This document shows positions 43,948 to 52,748 of a stretch of 64,000 bases of DNA, piece after piece (within the stretch, counting starts at the first letter, position 1; every line of letters begins with the position of its first letter). The position numbers and the translations under genes are program-made. The stretch covers positions 2,294,001-2,358,000 of the forward strand of contig NZ_JABEKS010000001.1 of NCBI RefSeq assembly GCF_012985205.1. Direction: 5' to 3'. The notes below the pieces were generated by a model, which saw only the letters and a list, made by a program, of their open reading frames with translations, searched no databases and was not told the DNA's origin. The DNA comes from Planctomonas sp. JC2975. Its GTDB lineage: Bacteria > Actinomycetota > Actinomycetes > Actinomycetales > Microbacteriaceae.

Positions 43948-44217
43948 CTTCCCGGCGCCGGTCGCCTGCCACCCAGAGCACGGCTGGCGGGCGGCTGCGC
44001 CGAGTACGAGGCTCAACCGCCCGAATCCATCTCCTGGCCGAATCCGACGGCGGCGCTGCCCTGGTCAGCCGCGTCGGAATGCGGTTCGCTGAGGTCGTGG
44101 CGGCGACTGCTGAGAAGGATCGGGCGGTGCTTCGTCCACGATCGGCGATCTGGATCGCGGTGGTCGCGGTCTGAGTGATTGGCGCCGTGCCCGACGACGC
44201 CGTTCGCTGACGCCCGG

Positions 44218-44487
44218 CTATGCGCTCCGCGCCGCGCCGGTCGGCCCGGCCCACTCGGCGGCGAGTTCGTCGAGGGAGAGGCCGAGCGCCGATGCCAGCA
44301 CCGCGACGACGCCGAACGCCGGGCTGGGCAGGCGTCCGGTCTCGATCTTGCGCAGGGTCTCGGGAGAGATCCCGGCCTCGGCTGCGACCTCGTTGAGCGA
44401 TCGTGTTCCTCGAGCACGTCTGAGGGTTTCACCGAGCCTGCGACCGGCAGCCAGCTGCTCGGGAGTGAGCGGCGCACGAACCATCAT
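44218..44487 (-). CDS. XRE family transcriptional regulator
   Basis: An 89-residue protein that is almost entirely a helix-turn-helix domain: LGETLRRARGTRSLNEVAAEAGISPETLRKIETGRLPSPAFGVVAVLASALGLSLDEL. The first of two tandem ATGs (44487) is preceded by TGGAGACAG. It is divergent from the methionyl aminopeptidase, with a palindromic operator over that gene's -10 region. It probably represses the aminopeptidase and may respond to a signal yet unknown. Confidence 0.87.
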   Translation of the reverse strand: MMVRAPLTPEQLAAGRRLGETLRRARGTRSLNEVAAEAGISPETLRKIETGRLPSPAFGVVAVLASALGLSLDELAAEWAGPTGAARSA

Positions 44488-44550
44488 CTGAGCTGTCTCC
44501 ACATCTGCTCGATGCGCTCCGACTCGAAAGCCGAGGAACCCATAAACCAA

Positions 44551-44566
44551 CGGTATTATTATACCG
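44551..44566. promoter_or_regulatory. Operator overlapping the -10 of the aminopeptidase
   Basis: CGGTAT-TATT-ATACCG (44551-44566) has perfect 6-bp arms and an AT-rich centre that stands out in this GC-rich window. Its TATTAT/TATACC content overlaps the -10 region, and it ends 2 bp before the ATG at 44569. The divergent XRE protein is the obvious ligand. Confidence 0.65.
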
Positions 44567-44568
44567 CC

Positions 44569-45327
44569 ATGATCGAGCTTCACACCCCTGCAGAAATCGA
44601 GCAGCTGCGCGCCGCGGGCCGCTTCGTGCACGACACACTGGTCACCCTTTCCGCACGGGCGGCCGTTGGCGTCAACCTGCTCGAGCTCGAGGAGTGTGCG
44701 CGCACGGCCATCGCGGATCGCGGCGCCGTCTCGTGCTACTGGGACTATGCACCGTCGTTCGGCAACGGCCCGTTCCGCAACGTCATCTGCCTGTCGGTCA
44801 ACGACGCCGCGCAGCACGGTCTGCCTCACGACTACGTTCTGCGCGACGGAGACATGCTGAGTCTCGACTTCGCCGCATCCGTCGACGGCTGGGTCGCGGA
44901 TGCCGCGGTCACCGTCATCGTCGGCCGAGCGGATCCGGCCGACCATCGGCTCATCCGCTCGACGCAGGAGGCGCTCGCTGCCGGCATCGCGGCGTCCGAA
45001 CCGGGCAATCGGATCGGCGACGTCTCCGCCGCGATCGGGCAAGTCGCGGCCGACTACGGATACCCGGTCAACCACGAGTTCGGCGGCCACGGCGTCGGCC
45101 GCACGATGCACGAGGACCCGTTCATCTGCAACGACGGACGCGCTGGACGCGGCTACCGCATCCGTCCCGGCATGGTCTTCGCGCTGGAGCCGTGGTGGGC
45201 GAAGACCACGGCCCGCATCCGAATGGATCCCGACGGCTGGACGGTGCGCTCGGCGGACGGCAGCCGCGCCGCGCACACCGAGCACACGATCGCGGTCACG
45301 GCCGACGGGCCCGTCATCCTGACCTAG
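44569..45327 (+). CDS. map: Type I methionyl aminopeptidase (M24 family)
   Basis: A 252-residue M24 metallopeptidase. All five metal ligands are visible: Asp in LSLDFAASVDGWVADAAVTV (two Asp), His in EFGGHGVGRTMHEDP, Glu in FALEPWW and Glu in HTEHTIAV. The SVNDAAQHGLP segment matches the usual VNEAVVHGIP substrate pocket. It removes initiator methionine. It is probably an accessory copy, since it is regulated by a dedicated XRE repressor. There is no Shine-Dalgarno and the ATG lies 2 bp after the operator, so the mRNA is probably leaderless. Confidence 0.86.
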   Translation: MIELHTPAEIEQLRAAGRFVHDTLVTLSARAAVGVNLLELEECARTAIADRGAVSCYWDYAPSFGNGPFRNVICLSVNDAAQHGLPHDYVLRDGDMLSLDFAASVDGWVADAAVTVIVGRADPADHRLIRSTQEALAAGIAASEPGNRIGDVSAAIGQVAADYGYPVNHEFGGHGVGRTMHEDPFICNDGRAGRGYRIRPGMVFALEPWWAKTTARIRMDPDGWTVRSADGSRAAHTEHTIAVTADGPVILT

Positions 45328-45382
45328 CCCCCGCACTCGGATGAGGTCGCGTCCGCTCCAGGAACAGCAGGAACCGGACCTT

Positions 45383-45440
45383 CGCGGGGAGAGCAGCAGA
45401 ATGTCGGCTGTTCTCGTCGACATCTGCTGTTCTCCCCGCG
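45383..45440. terminator. Long imperfect hairpin between convergent genes
   Basis: Left arm 45383-45406 pairs with right arm 45418-45440 (CGACATCTGCTGTTCTCC...) over about 23 bp with one bulge and one mismatch. The loop is GCTGTTCT. It lies between the aminopeptidase and the substrate-binding-protein genes and suits bidirectional termination. Its AACAGCAG core recurs at 26741-26765. Confidence 0.7.
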
Positions 45441-45447
45441 CCCAGCC

Positions 45448-46482
45448 CTACTGGTTGCTCAACGGCAGGCCGGGCGGGTTCACCTCTGCCTTGTCGACGG
45501 CCTCGTTCGAGAGGTTGTACGCCTTCAGCCACTTCGCGTACTGGCCGTGTTCGATGAGGTACTCGATGGCATCCGCGATGGGCTGCGCCAGACCGCTGTC
45601 CTTCTTCACCGTGGCGGCGATGAGGCCTTGCAACTCGGATCCGGCCCCGGAGAACGTGCCAGCCGTGCGCGTCGGGTTCGCGGACTTCGCGTCCTGTCGC
45701 TCGTGGTACGCGATGGTCGGGTTCGGCCCGAAGTAGGCGTCGATCTTGCCCGAGTTCAAGGCGAGATTCACGGAGTTCTGGTCGGGGTAGTACTTGACGG
45801 TGAGGTCCTTGCCCTCCGCCTTCAGCTTGGACTGCCACTCGAGCAGGATCTTCTCCTGGTTCGTCCCCGAGCCGACGGCGACGGTGAGCCCGGCGAGCTT
45901 CTTGTAATCGCCGCCGAACGTCCACGTGCTCTTCTTCAGCACCTCGAACGCGAGGTTGTCCTTGCGGTACGACGCGAAGTCGTACTTCTCCTTGCGCTGC
46001 TCGGTGTCGGTGATGTTCGAGAAGCCGACGTCGGTGCGTCCGGTGTCGATGCCCACGAAGAGGTTGTCCCAGGTGGCGTTCGACACCACCGGCTTGAGGC
46101 CGAGTACGGCGGCGACGAGGCGACCCAAGTCCGGTTCCGTGCCCGTCACCGTCTTCTGGTCGTCGCCCGTGTACGCGAGCGGGGCGGAGCCTGCGGGTAG
46201 AGCGCCGACGCCGATCTTCAGCTCCCCGCTCGAGCGCACGGACGCCGGCAGCTCGGCCCTGATCTTCTGAACGACGGGCACATCGATGGTCGTGGGGGTG
46301 GCGGCACCGTTGCTGTGCGCGCCGACAGCGACGCCTTCCTTCGCGGCCACGTCGGCGGATGCCTGGGTCGTCGCGCATCCTGCGAGAAGGGCGAGGGTCG
46401 CCGTGACCGCGAGGGCAACGGATGCCGCCCGAAGCCGTGGTCGTCGCCCGCGCTCTGCGCCGGGCTGGATCGTGTGTGTCAT
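45448..46482 (-). CDS. Amino-acid ABC transporter substrate-binding lipoprotein
   Basis: A 344-residue type II periplasmic-binding-like lipoprotein. A basic N-terminus and a hydrophobic stretch end in the lipobox LLAGC (Cys about residue 36). The PBP2 core is visible: LVAAVLGLKPVVSNATWDNLFVGIDTGRTDVGFSNITDTEQRKEKYDFA, which matches polar-amino-acid binding proteins, and LTVAVGSGTNQEKILLEW. It delivers an amino acid, possibly a sulfur-containing one, to the permease encoded upstream. It is the last gene of the operon. Confidence 0.9.
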   Translation of the reverse strand: MTHTIQPGAERGRRPRLRAASVALAVTATLALLAGCATTQASADVAAKEGVAVGAHSNGAATPTTIDVPVVQKIRAELPASVRSSGELKIGVGALPAGSAPLAYTGDDQKTVTGTEPDLGRLVAAVLGLKPVVSNATWDNLFVGIDTGRTDVGFSNITDTEQRKEKYDFASYRKDNLAFEVLKKSTWTFGGDYKKLAGLTVAVGSGTNQEKILLEWQSKLKAEGKDLTVKYYPDQNSVNLALNSGKIDAYFGPNPTIAYHERQDAKSANPTRTAGTFSGAGSELQGLIAATVKKDSGLAQPIADAIEYLIEHGQYAKWLKAYNLSNEAVDKAEVNPPGLPLSNQ

Positions 46483-46538
46483 GGGATCTCCTGATGTGTG
46501 TGGGTTGGTGGAGGGGATGTGCGGATTGGTGGGGAGGA

Positions 46539-47363
46539 TCAGAGGACGCGCCCGAGGAACTCCTTCGTGCGCTGATGCTGCGGGGCGCCGAGCACCTGCT
46601 CTGGCGGACCCTGTTCGACGACGACTCCGTCGGCTAGGAACACCACCTGGTCGGCGACCTCGCGGGCGAATCCGATCTCGTGGGTCACCACGACGAGCGT
46701 CCGGCCGCTGCGAGCGAGGGAGCGGATGGTGCCCAGCACCTCGCCGACCAGCTCGGGGTCGAGTGCCGAGGTGGGCTCGTCGAACAGGAGCACGTCCGGC
46801 TCGAGCGCCAGCGCGCGCACGATCGCCACGCGCTGCTGCTGCCCTCCTGACAGCTGCCGCGGATATGCCTGCGCCTTGTCGCCGAGGCCCACCTGCGTCA
46901 GCAGCTCGAGGGCGCGGGCACGGGCATCCGCTCTGCCGAGCAGACCGGTCGCGACGGGGGCCTCGACGACGTTCTCCAGCACGGTGAGGTGCGGGAACAG
47001 GTTGAAGTTCTGGAACACGAAGCCGATGCGCGAGCGCTGCTGCAGGATCCGCTTCTCCGCCAGCTCCTTCAGCCGATCGCGGTCGACGTGCACCCCGATG
47101 AGCTGACCGTCGACGGCGACGTATCCCTCGTCGAGCGACTCGAGGTGGTTGATCGCACGCAGCAGCGTCGATTTGCCCGCACCCGAAGGACCGAGGATGA
47201 CCGTCACGCTTCCGCGCTCGACCGTCAGGTCGATCCCGCGGAGCACGGGCTTGCCGCCGAAGGACTTGTGCGCTCCTCGGATCTCGACGGCGGGTGCGGC
47301 ATCCGCTCGAGAAGAGGCGCCGGCGACGCCCGGGTCGGCAACGGGACGGCTGACGGCGCTCAC
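46539..47363 (-). CDS. Amino-acid ABC transporter ATP-binding protein
   Basis: A 274-residue ATPase of the GlnQ/TcyC type. Walker A is GPSGAGKST (about residues 58-66), signature [15 protein letters not shown], Walker [15 protein letters not shown] and H-loop VTHE. The C-terminus [20 protein letters not shown] is typical of polar-amino-acid importers. Its start overlaps the permease stop by four bases (GTGA). Confidence 0.93.
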   Translation of the reverse strand: MSAVSRPVADPGVAGASSRADAAPAVEIRGAHKSFGGKPVLRGIDLTVERGSVTVILGPSGAGKSTLLRAINHLESLDEGYVAVDGQLIGVHVDRDRLKELAEKRILQQRSRIGFVFQNFNLFPHLTVLENVVEAPVATGLLGRADARARALELLTQVGLGDKAQAYPRQLSGGQQQRVAIVRALALEPDVLLFDEPTSALDPELVGEVLGTIRSLARSGRTLVVVTHEIGFAREVADQVVFLADGVVVEQGPPEQVLGAPQHQRTKEFLGRVL

Positions 47364-48328
47364 CGCGCGCCCCGCTCTCCGCGCCCGTAGTAGCGCTCGA
47401 CGAAGTACTGCACCCCGGAGATCACGCTCGTGAGCACGAGGTACCAGATGGATGCCACGACCAGGAGCGGGATGATGTCGGTCGGATACGTGCTGCCCAG
47501 GTTCTGCACGACACCGAAGAGGTCGAGCAGGCTGACGTAGAACAGCAGGGAGCTGGACTTCAGCAGCCCGACGATCTGGTTCACGTACGCCGGGACGATG
47601 GAGCGCAGCGCCTGCGGCAGCACGATTCGCGTGAACTGCCTGCGCCGCGGAATGCCGAGCGCTTTGGCCGCCTCGTGCTGACCGCGGTCGACGGCGAGCA
47701 GCCCGGAGCGCACTACCTCGGAGGCGTATGCGATCTCCGACAGGCTCAGGCCGACGACGCCGAGCGTCAGGTCACTGAGGTACACCGTGGTCGGAACCTC
47801 CACCTGAGGCCCGAACGGGATCCCGATACCGATCGTCGGGTACAGGTTGCCGAGGTTGTACAGGAAGATCAGCACGAGAATCAGCGGCACCGACCGGAAC
47901 ACCCATGTGTAGAACCATGCGCCGCCCCACAGCACCGGATTCCGCGACTGCCGTGCGAGCGCCACGACGACACCGCCCACGAAGCTGACGACCGCGCTGA
48001 TGGCCGTCGCCTCCAGGGTCAGGGTCAGGCCGGCCAGAATGGCCGGGCTGAACATCCACTTGCCGACCTTCGCCCACTCCCACGACGGGTTCGTGAAGAG
48101 CGTCTGCGCGAAGTTCACGGCCAGCAGCAGCACGACTGCCGTCGCCACCCACTGCCACGGATGTCGCAGCTTGCGCACACCACGCGACGCGAGCTTCTGC
48201 AACTCTGCAGTCGACAGCCCGCCGACGGCCGTGCCGTTCGTGGTTGCGCTCGCTTGGTCTGCGCCGGATCCGGGTCCGTCGCCCCCGCCCGCCGGCCTCG
48301 GGGAGAGGCGATCGATCACACTGGTCAT
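47360..48328 (-). CDS. Amino-acid ABC transporter permease
   Basis: A 322-residue HisM-type permease. After a 60-residue cytoplasmic N-terminus come about five helices, the EAA loop [44 protein letters not shown] and a Tyr-rich C-terminus. A long Gly/Ala N-terminal extension is common in actinobacterial members. It is the first gene of a permease-ATPase-binding-protein operon. A TTGACC-18-TAACGT promoter lies just upstream of the ATG. Confidence 0.92.
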   Translation of the reverse strand: MTSVIDRLSPRPAGGGDGPGSGADQASATTNGTAVGGLSTAELQKLASRGVRKLRHPWQWVATAVVLLLAVNFAQTLFTNPSWEWAKVGKWMFSPAILAGLTLTLEATAISAVVSFVGGVVVALARQSRNPVLWGGAWFYTWVFRSVPLILVLIFLYNLGNLYPTIGIGIPFGPQVEVPTTVYLSDLTLGVVGLSLSEIAYASEVVRSGLLAVDRGQHEAAKALGIPRRRQFTRIVLPQALRSIVPAYVNQIVGLLKSSSLLFYVSLLDLFGVVQNLGSTYPTDIIPLLVVASIWYLVLTSVISGVQYFVERYYGRGERGAR

Positions 48329-48334
48329 GGGGGC

Positions 48335-48364
48335 ACGTTAGGAAGCCCCGCGCACCCCGGTCAA
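48335..48364 (-). promoter_or_regulatory. Promoter of the amino-acid importer (leaderless)
   Basis: On the minus strand TTGACC (48364-48359), an 18-bp spacer and TAACGT (48340-48335). The start site would fall at about the ATG at 48328. No ribosome-binding site is present, which fits a leaderless transcript. Confidence 0.5.
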
Positions 48365-48458
48365 TCGAGGCGGCAACCTTGCGGAAACACATCGCCACAC
48401 GATGATTTCCCTGGTCACAAGGCGAAACATGACGCCATGCGACGACACGCTCGCGAGC

Positions 48459-49034
48459 TCACGGACGTGCAGGAAGAGCCTTCTCGAAGGCGTGCAGACC
48501 CACCTCGTCCGCGGGCTTCGTCAGGTCGTACAGCGGGGTGTATCCGGTGTTCAGGTAGAGGCGCTGCGCCTCCGGCTGTCGCGGTCCGGTTGTCAGGTAG
48601 ACGCGGCGGTATCCGCGGAGCACCGCCTCGGCTTCCAGCTCGGCGAGCACGAGACGGCTGAGGCCCTTCCGGCGGTGATCCGCATGGGTCCAGATGCGCT
48701 TGAACTCGGCGGTCTCGTCATCGAGGCGCTTGAACGCGCCGCCAGCGATCGCACCGTGAGCACCTGGTCCGCCCGAGTGCTCCTGGCCGTCGGCGAGCAG
48801 GAGCAGGAAGGCGCCGTGCGGAGGCGCGAACGCGGCATCCGGATACCGCGCCAGCTCCACCGACGCAGGCTCGCCGCCCAGGAACCCGTAGCGGCTGTCG
48901 TACTCGTTCGTGAGGTCGTCGATCATCGGCCGGGCGAGTGGGTCGCTCTGCAGCACGTACGCCCAGCGTGTGCCTGGCGGCGTGCTCGTGGCCTCGCGAT
49001 CGGATGCCGCGCCGATCGTCTGCTCGATGCTCAT
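48459..49034 (-). CDS. GNAT family N-acetyltransferase
   Basis: A 191-residue GNAT. The acetyl-CoA site is FKRIWTHADHRRKGLSRLVLAELE, with R-x-x-G at about residue 125, followed by YRRVYLTTGPRQPEAQRLYLNTGYTPL. The ATG at 49034 follows AGAAGGCAGAGGC; the frame is open to 49214 but that part is Arg-rich. It lies 130 bp upstream of the amino-acid importer on the same strand. In Bacillus, a GNAT (YtmI) similarly precedes the sulfur-amino-acid importer tcyJKLMN, so acetylation of the imported amino acid is plausible here. Confidence 0.83.
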   Translation of the reverse strand: MSIEQTIGAASDREATSTPPGTRWAYVLQSDPLARPMIDDLTNEYDSRYGFLGGEPASVELARYPDAAFAPPHGAFLLLLADGQEHSGGPGAHGAIAGGAFKRLDDETAEFKRIWTHADHRRKGLSRLVLAELEAEAVLRGYRRVYLTTGPRQPEAQRLYLNTGYTPLYDLTKPADEVGLHAFEKALPARP

Positions 49035-49116
49035 GCCTCTGCCTTCTCGCTCATTGCCCATCCATCGTCCCGTGCCGCGCCTGAGTGATCGCTTGCGTGG
49101 AGCAGGGATGCCTGGC

Positions 49117-49563
49117 TCATGCGACAGGCTGGGCCACGGTGTGCACGTGCGGCGCACCTCCGGGCTGTGCCGGCGGGGCGGCCGAGGGGATGGGTGCGGC
49201 ATCCGTCTCCGCATCCGCGCCCGCGTCCTCGAACAGCGGATCGGTGAGCTTCAGCGCGAGACGGCCGTGCGCGAAAGCGCCACCCGCCTTCAACGCAGCG
49301 GCGACCCATGCGGTCTCGGCCAGCTCAGCTCGCGTCGCACCGGCACGCACGGCGGCCGCGCTGTGCCCGTCGATGCAGTAGGCGCACTGGGTCGTGATCG
49401 CGACGGCCACGGCGATCAGCTCGCGGTACTTGAGCGGGATCTCCCGGTCATCCGGTGCGAACACCGCCGAGTTGAAGTCGTTGAAGGCTGCCAGGATGTC
49501 CGGCGTCTCGGACTTGTAGAGCCGGGTGTACCGCTTGTCGTCGGTGTCGAAGTACGAAGTCAT
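49117..49563 (-). CDS. Carboxymuconolactone decarboxylase family protein (AhpD-like)
   Basis: A 148-residue AhpD-like alpha-helical protein. FNSAVFAPDDREIPLKYRELIAVAVAITTQCAYCIDGHSAAAVRAGATRAELAE contains the redox CxxC and downstream His of the family, so it is probably an active peroxidase or disulfide reductase. It is followed on the same strand by the GNAT and importer genes, and CMD proteins often accompany flavin-monooxygenase sulfur clusters. Confidence 0.87.
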   Translation of the reverse strand: MTSYFDTDDKRYTRLYKSETPDILAAFNDFNSAVFAPDDREIPLKYRELIAVAVAITTQCAYCIDGHSAAAVRAGATRAELAETAWVAAALKAGGAFAHGRLALKLTDPLFEDAGADAETDAAPIPSAAPPAQPGGAPHVHTVAQPVA

Positions 49564-49724
49564 GCTGCGTTCCTAACAGCACCGACGCTGATGCGTCCGG
49601 CCCGCGACGCGGCGCGACTCCCCGCGACGAACCGTGTCGTATCGCGACGGGCGGAGTCCTCCGACGACCAACTGTGTCGTCGGAAGGTGCCGGTTTGGCA
49701 CCCTCGCGCGTCTGTGGGGGCGGG

Positions 49725-50519
49725 CTACTGCGTTCGGCGGCGCCGCGCCCGATACGCCGCGCGATCCTCCGCATCGAGGTGCTCCGTCGCGTAGGACAGC
49801 ATGGTGGCGGGCATCCGCTCGACGTTCGCGTCGAGGAAACCGCCCAGCAGTCCGCGGTCGACGCGCTTGCCGACTTCGCGGAGCATCCATCCGGTCGCCT
49901 TCTGCGTGAGATCGCGCCTGTCGTCCGTCTCGAGCACGAAGGATGCCAGTTCGAGCGTTGTCGAGGCATCCCCGCGCTTGATGAACGCGAAAGTCGACAG
50001 CAGTGCGACGCGCCGCCACCACAGGTCGCCGGGCTCCGCCGAGTCGCCGCGGGCCAGTTCGAACAGGATGAACCGCGGCCGGTCGTACAGGTACTCGCCG
50101 AGCACGAACTCTGCCGAGGCGTCGACGAGGTCCCAGTTGTTCACGTGCCCGGCGCGCACCGCGGCCAGGTAGAACGCGGCCAGACGCTCTCGCTCGTCAT
50201 CGTCGCGGGTTCGGGATGCTGAGGCCAGAGCGAACAGCCTATTCAGCGCCACGAGTCCGGCCAGCCTGTGCTCGTGCACCGGGCTCTCCAGCAACTCGCC
50301 GATCGCTTCCAGTGGCAGCGGGCCGGATCGCTTCACGACGGCGCGCACGTCGGGCACGCGCACGCCGATGAACACATCGCCATCGCCGTACTCGCCCGGC
50401 CCGGTCTTGAAGAACCGTTGCAGGATGACCGCGTCGTCAGGATCCGCCCGCGCATCGAGCGCCGCCATCACGGCCTCTGCCGCACTCTGACCCTGCACAC
50501 TCACCGCGTCGGATGCCAC
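49725..50519 (-). CDS. DNA alkylation repair protein (AlkD-like)
   Basis: About 264 residues of helical HEAT-like repeats. GDVFIGVRVPDVRAVVKR, HEHRLAGLVALNRLF, NNWDLVDASAEFVLGEYL and WWRRVALLSTFAFIKRG are the standard AlkD landmarks, including the Trp and Asp of the lesion site and the Arg. Such proteins excise bulky alkyl-purines. Start is uncertain: the frame opens at TTG 50531, and I prefer GTG 50519. Confidence 0.82.
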   Translation of the reverse strand: MASDAVSVQGQSAAEAVMAALDARADPDDAVILQRFFKTGPGEYGDGDVFIGVRVPDVRAVVKRSGPLPLEAIGELLESPVHEHRLAGLVALNRLFALASASRTRDDDERERLAAFYLAAVRAGHVNNWDLVDASAEFVLGEYLYDRPRFILFELARGDSAEPGDLWWRRVALLSTFAFIKRGDASTTLELASFVLETDDRRDLTQKATGWMLREVGKRVDRGLLGGFLDANVERMPATMLSYATEHLDAEDRAAYRARRRRTQ

Positions 50520-50570
50520 GCCCCCAGTCAACCGCGCACGGAGCCGTTCCGCGCCGCGGCGACCCGAGAA

Positions 50571-52154
50571 CTATGCGGACGTCACGAAGTTGGCCATCAT
50601 CCCCATGTCCTCGTGCTCGAGGTTGTGGCAGTGGAAGACGAATCGGCCGACGTGGTCAGTGAAGCGCACGGCGATCTTCGCCTGCTCGCCTGCCCGCAGG
50701 TCGATCGTGTCCTTCCAGCCGGCGTCGAACTCACCGGGTCCGTCTGCACCGCGGGCGACCACCTGGAACGGATCGAGGTGGAGGTGCACCGGATGGTGGA
50801 AGTCCGCGAAGAGTTCCCACACCTCGATGTCGCCCAGCTTCGGATCCGCGGCCGACGTGCGCGGGCTGAACTCGGCCCCGCCGATGATCCATCCCTCGTG
50901 GTCGCCGATCGCGGACTCGAAGCGGAACCGCCGCGTGACGGTTGCCGCGGCGGGGTCCAGTCGCTCGATCGTGGACAGGCTGGCGGGTGCCTCGAAACGC
51001 GGGCCTGTGGCATCCGCCACGGTGAAGCGCATGATGGCGTTCATGTCTCCGGAGCCGAAGTCGTCGTACACGGTCACCCTGGTTCCGGGTCGGAACGCGG
51101 AGAAGTCGACCAGGGCATCCAATCGTTGGGCGGGCGCGAGCTCGAACGCGTCGTGCTTCAGCGGTTCGGCGAGGAGGCCGCCCTCGGTGCCGATCTGCAC
51201 GATGCCGTCGCCGGGCGCCGGGTCGAGCCGGAGCCGGATGCGCCGCGCGTTGCACGCGTTGACGAACCGCAGCCGGTACGTCGCACGCTCGACCGTCGCC
51301 GAAGGCCACGGAACCCCGTTGACGAGCATGACGTCGCCGAGCACACCGGCCACGAAATCGCCCGTCACACCGGGAATGGTGGTCATGCTGGGGTCGGCGC
51401 TGGGGTAGAGGAAGGATCCGTCGGCATCGAACGCGCGGTCGGTGAGCACCAGTGGCAGTTCGTGCGCTCCTGCCGGAAGGCCGAGGGCATCCTCCTCGTC
51501 GTCGCGCACGATGTGCAGCCCGGCCAGCCCGCGCCACACGCTCGGCCCGGTGAAATCCATGCGGTGGTCGTGGTACCAGAGCATGGCTGCGCGCTGCTCG
51601 AGCGGATACCGGTACACCCGCTCGCCGTTCGTGGTGTCACCGGCGGGCATCGCCATTCCGTGCGCCATGCCCTGCATGCTCTGATGACGCCGAAGGTACG
51701 ACAGGTCCTGCGGATAGATGTAGTCCGTCGGGTATCCGTCGCTGTCGTGCGGTGTGTGTCCGCCGTGCAGGTGCACGACCATCGGGACCGGCAGCCGGTT
51801 GCGGTGGGTGATCGCGACTTCGCGTCCACGCCGGCTCTCGATCGTCGGACCGGGGAAGACTCCGTTGAACCCGAAGATCTGCGTCGTGAGCCCTGGCAGG
51901 ATGCTCGCCCCGACCTGTCTCGCCGTCATCGTGTAGCGGTCGACCCCGTCGCCGGTGTCGATGGGCTTCAGCACAGGCGGCAGCCGCAGCGGCAGGGAGA
52001 ACCGGCGCGGCAGGGCGGCGCGGGAGACCAGTTGCGCACCCGTCGACCGTGCACCGGTCGAACTGAACGCGAGCGGGATCCCGGCCGCGAACCCGACGCC
52101 GACGCCGGCCAGCACGCCGCCGACGATGAACGCCCTGCGAGTCATCGGGCTCAT
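50571..52154 (-). CDS. Multicopper oxidase
   Basis: A 527-residue three-domain multicopper oxidase. A twin-arginine signal (residues 5-30, TRRAFIVGGVLAGVGVG) leads to the four copper motifs: HLHGGH at 128-133, WYHDH at 193-197, HHPVHLHLDPF late in the protein and HCHNLEHEDMGMM near the C-terminus. All T1/T2/T3 ligands are present, so it should be enzymatically active, unlike the FtsP/SufI members. It is probably a copper or small-substrate oxidase exported by Tat. Starts in an ATGA overlap with the upstream membrane protein. Confidence 0.9.
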   Translation of the reverse strand: MSPMTRRAFIVGGVLAGVGVGFAAGIPLAFSSTGARSTGAQLVSRAALPRRFSLPLRLPPVLKPIDTGDGVDRYTMTARQVGASILPGLTTQIFGFNGVFPGPTIESRRGREVAITHRNRLPVPMVVHLHGGHTPHDSDGYPTDYIYPQDLSYLRRHQSMQGMAHGMAMPAGDTTNGERVYRYPLEQRAAMLWYHDHRMDFTGPSVWRGLAGLHIVRDDEEDALGLPAGAHELPLVLTDRAFDADGSFLYPSADPSMTTIPGVTGDFVAGVLGDVMLVNGVPWPSATVERATYRLRFVNACNARRIRLRLDPAPGDGIVQIGTEGGLLAEPLKHDAFELAPAQRLDALVDFSAFRPGTRVTVYDDFGSGDMNAIMRFTVADATGPRFEAPASLSTIERLDPAAATVTRRFRFESAIGDHEGWIIGGAEFSPRTSAADPKLGDIEVWELFADFHHPVHLHLDPFQVVARGADGPGEFDAGWKDTIDLRAGEQAKIAVRFTDHVGRFVFHCHNLEHEDMGMMANFVTSA

Positions 52155-52684
52155 CGGCGTGACCAGGCCCGACGGGCGCCGACGACACCGAGCACGATGA
52201 TCGCGACGCCGAGCGGAATGTGCACGGCGAGAATGTGCCGCGTGCCGAGCATCATTTCCACGACGACGAGCCCGGTGAGCGCGGCGTAGGCGACGATCGG
52301 CCACCACGGGCCGTGGCCTGGGCGGAAGTAGAGCACGGCTGCGACCACGGTCACCAGCGTGGCGACGCCGGCGATTCCCGCATTGAGGTTGTGCAGATCC
52401 AGAGCCGGATACGCACCGGAGAGGAACTGTCCGGCCAGCACGGACTGGGCGAAGAGGATGACGGCCGTACCCGTGGCGGCGATGCGGAACACGATCACGG
52501 GCCAGCGGAGTGACATCCTGGATGCGTCGGTCGCGTCGTTCGACGCATCCGGCGCGGGCGTGCCGCTGACGGACTCGCGCGAAGCCGGGTCTTCGGCGGT
52601 GGCACGTTGGCTCGGTCCACCCGCGACCGGGTCGCCGGCCGGTAGAGCGGTCGCCGTCTGGTCAGCGTCCAACATGGTCTCCAT
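52151..52684 (-). CDS. Hypothetical four-helix membrane protein
   Basis: A 177-residue protein. The N-terminal 55 residues are acidic and disordered. Four helices follow (VIVFRIAATGTAVILFAQSVL, then segments around GVATLVTVVAAVLYF, WPIVAYAALTGLVVVEMML and HIPLGVAIIVLGVVGA). The last two contain His residues that may bind heme, as in DUF6220/cytochrome-b561-like proteins, so a partnership with the multicopper oxidase is plausible. Its promoter lies in the MarR-controlled divergent gap. Confidence 0.75.
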   Translation of the reverse strand: METMLDADQTATALPAGDPVAGGPSQRATAEDPASRESVSGTPAPDASNDATDASRMSLRWPVIVFRIAATGTAVILFAQSVLAGQFLSGAYPALDLHNLNAGIAGVATLVTVVAAVLYFRPGHGPWWPIVAYAALTGLVVVEMMLGTRHILAVHIPLGVAIIVLGVVGARRAWSRR

Positions 52685-52687
52685 ATC

Positions 52688-52716
52688 GTTTCAAATGAAA
52701 CTGTTCCAAATGAAAC
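52688..52716. promoter_or_regulatory. Tandem MarR operator
   Basis: Two near-identical palindromic boxes GTTTCA-AA-TGAAAC (52688-52701) and GTTCCA-AA-TGAAAC (52703-52716), 15 bp centre to centre. They occupy the gap between the leftward membrane-protein start and the MarR gene, and are the only AT-rich DNA nearby. A MarR dimer would bind each. Confidence 0.65.
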
Positions 52717-52748
52717 TAACATGACGGCGTACGAAAGGGAACTCCTCG

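Noticed and set aside
44218-45423. Long minus-strand frame including the XRE gene
   Set aside because: Upstream of 44487 it is the antisense shadow of the methionyl aminopeptidase gene.
50571-52154. FtsP/SufI-type cell-division protein
   Set aside because: All four copper-binding motifs are intact, whereas FtsP-type proteins have lost them.
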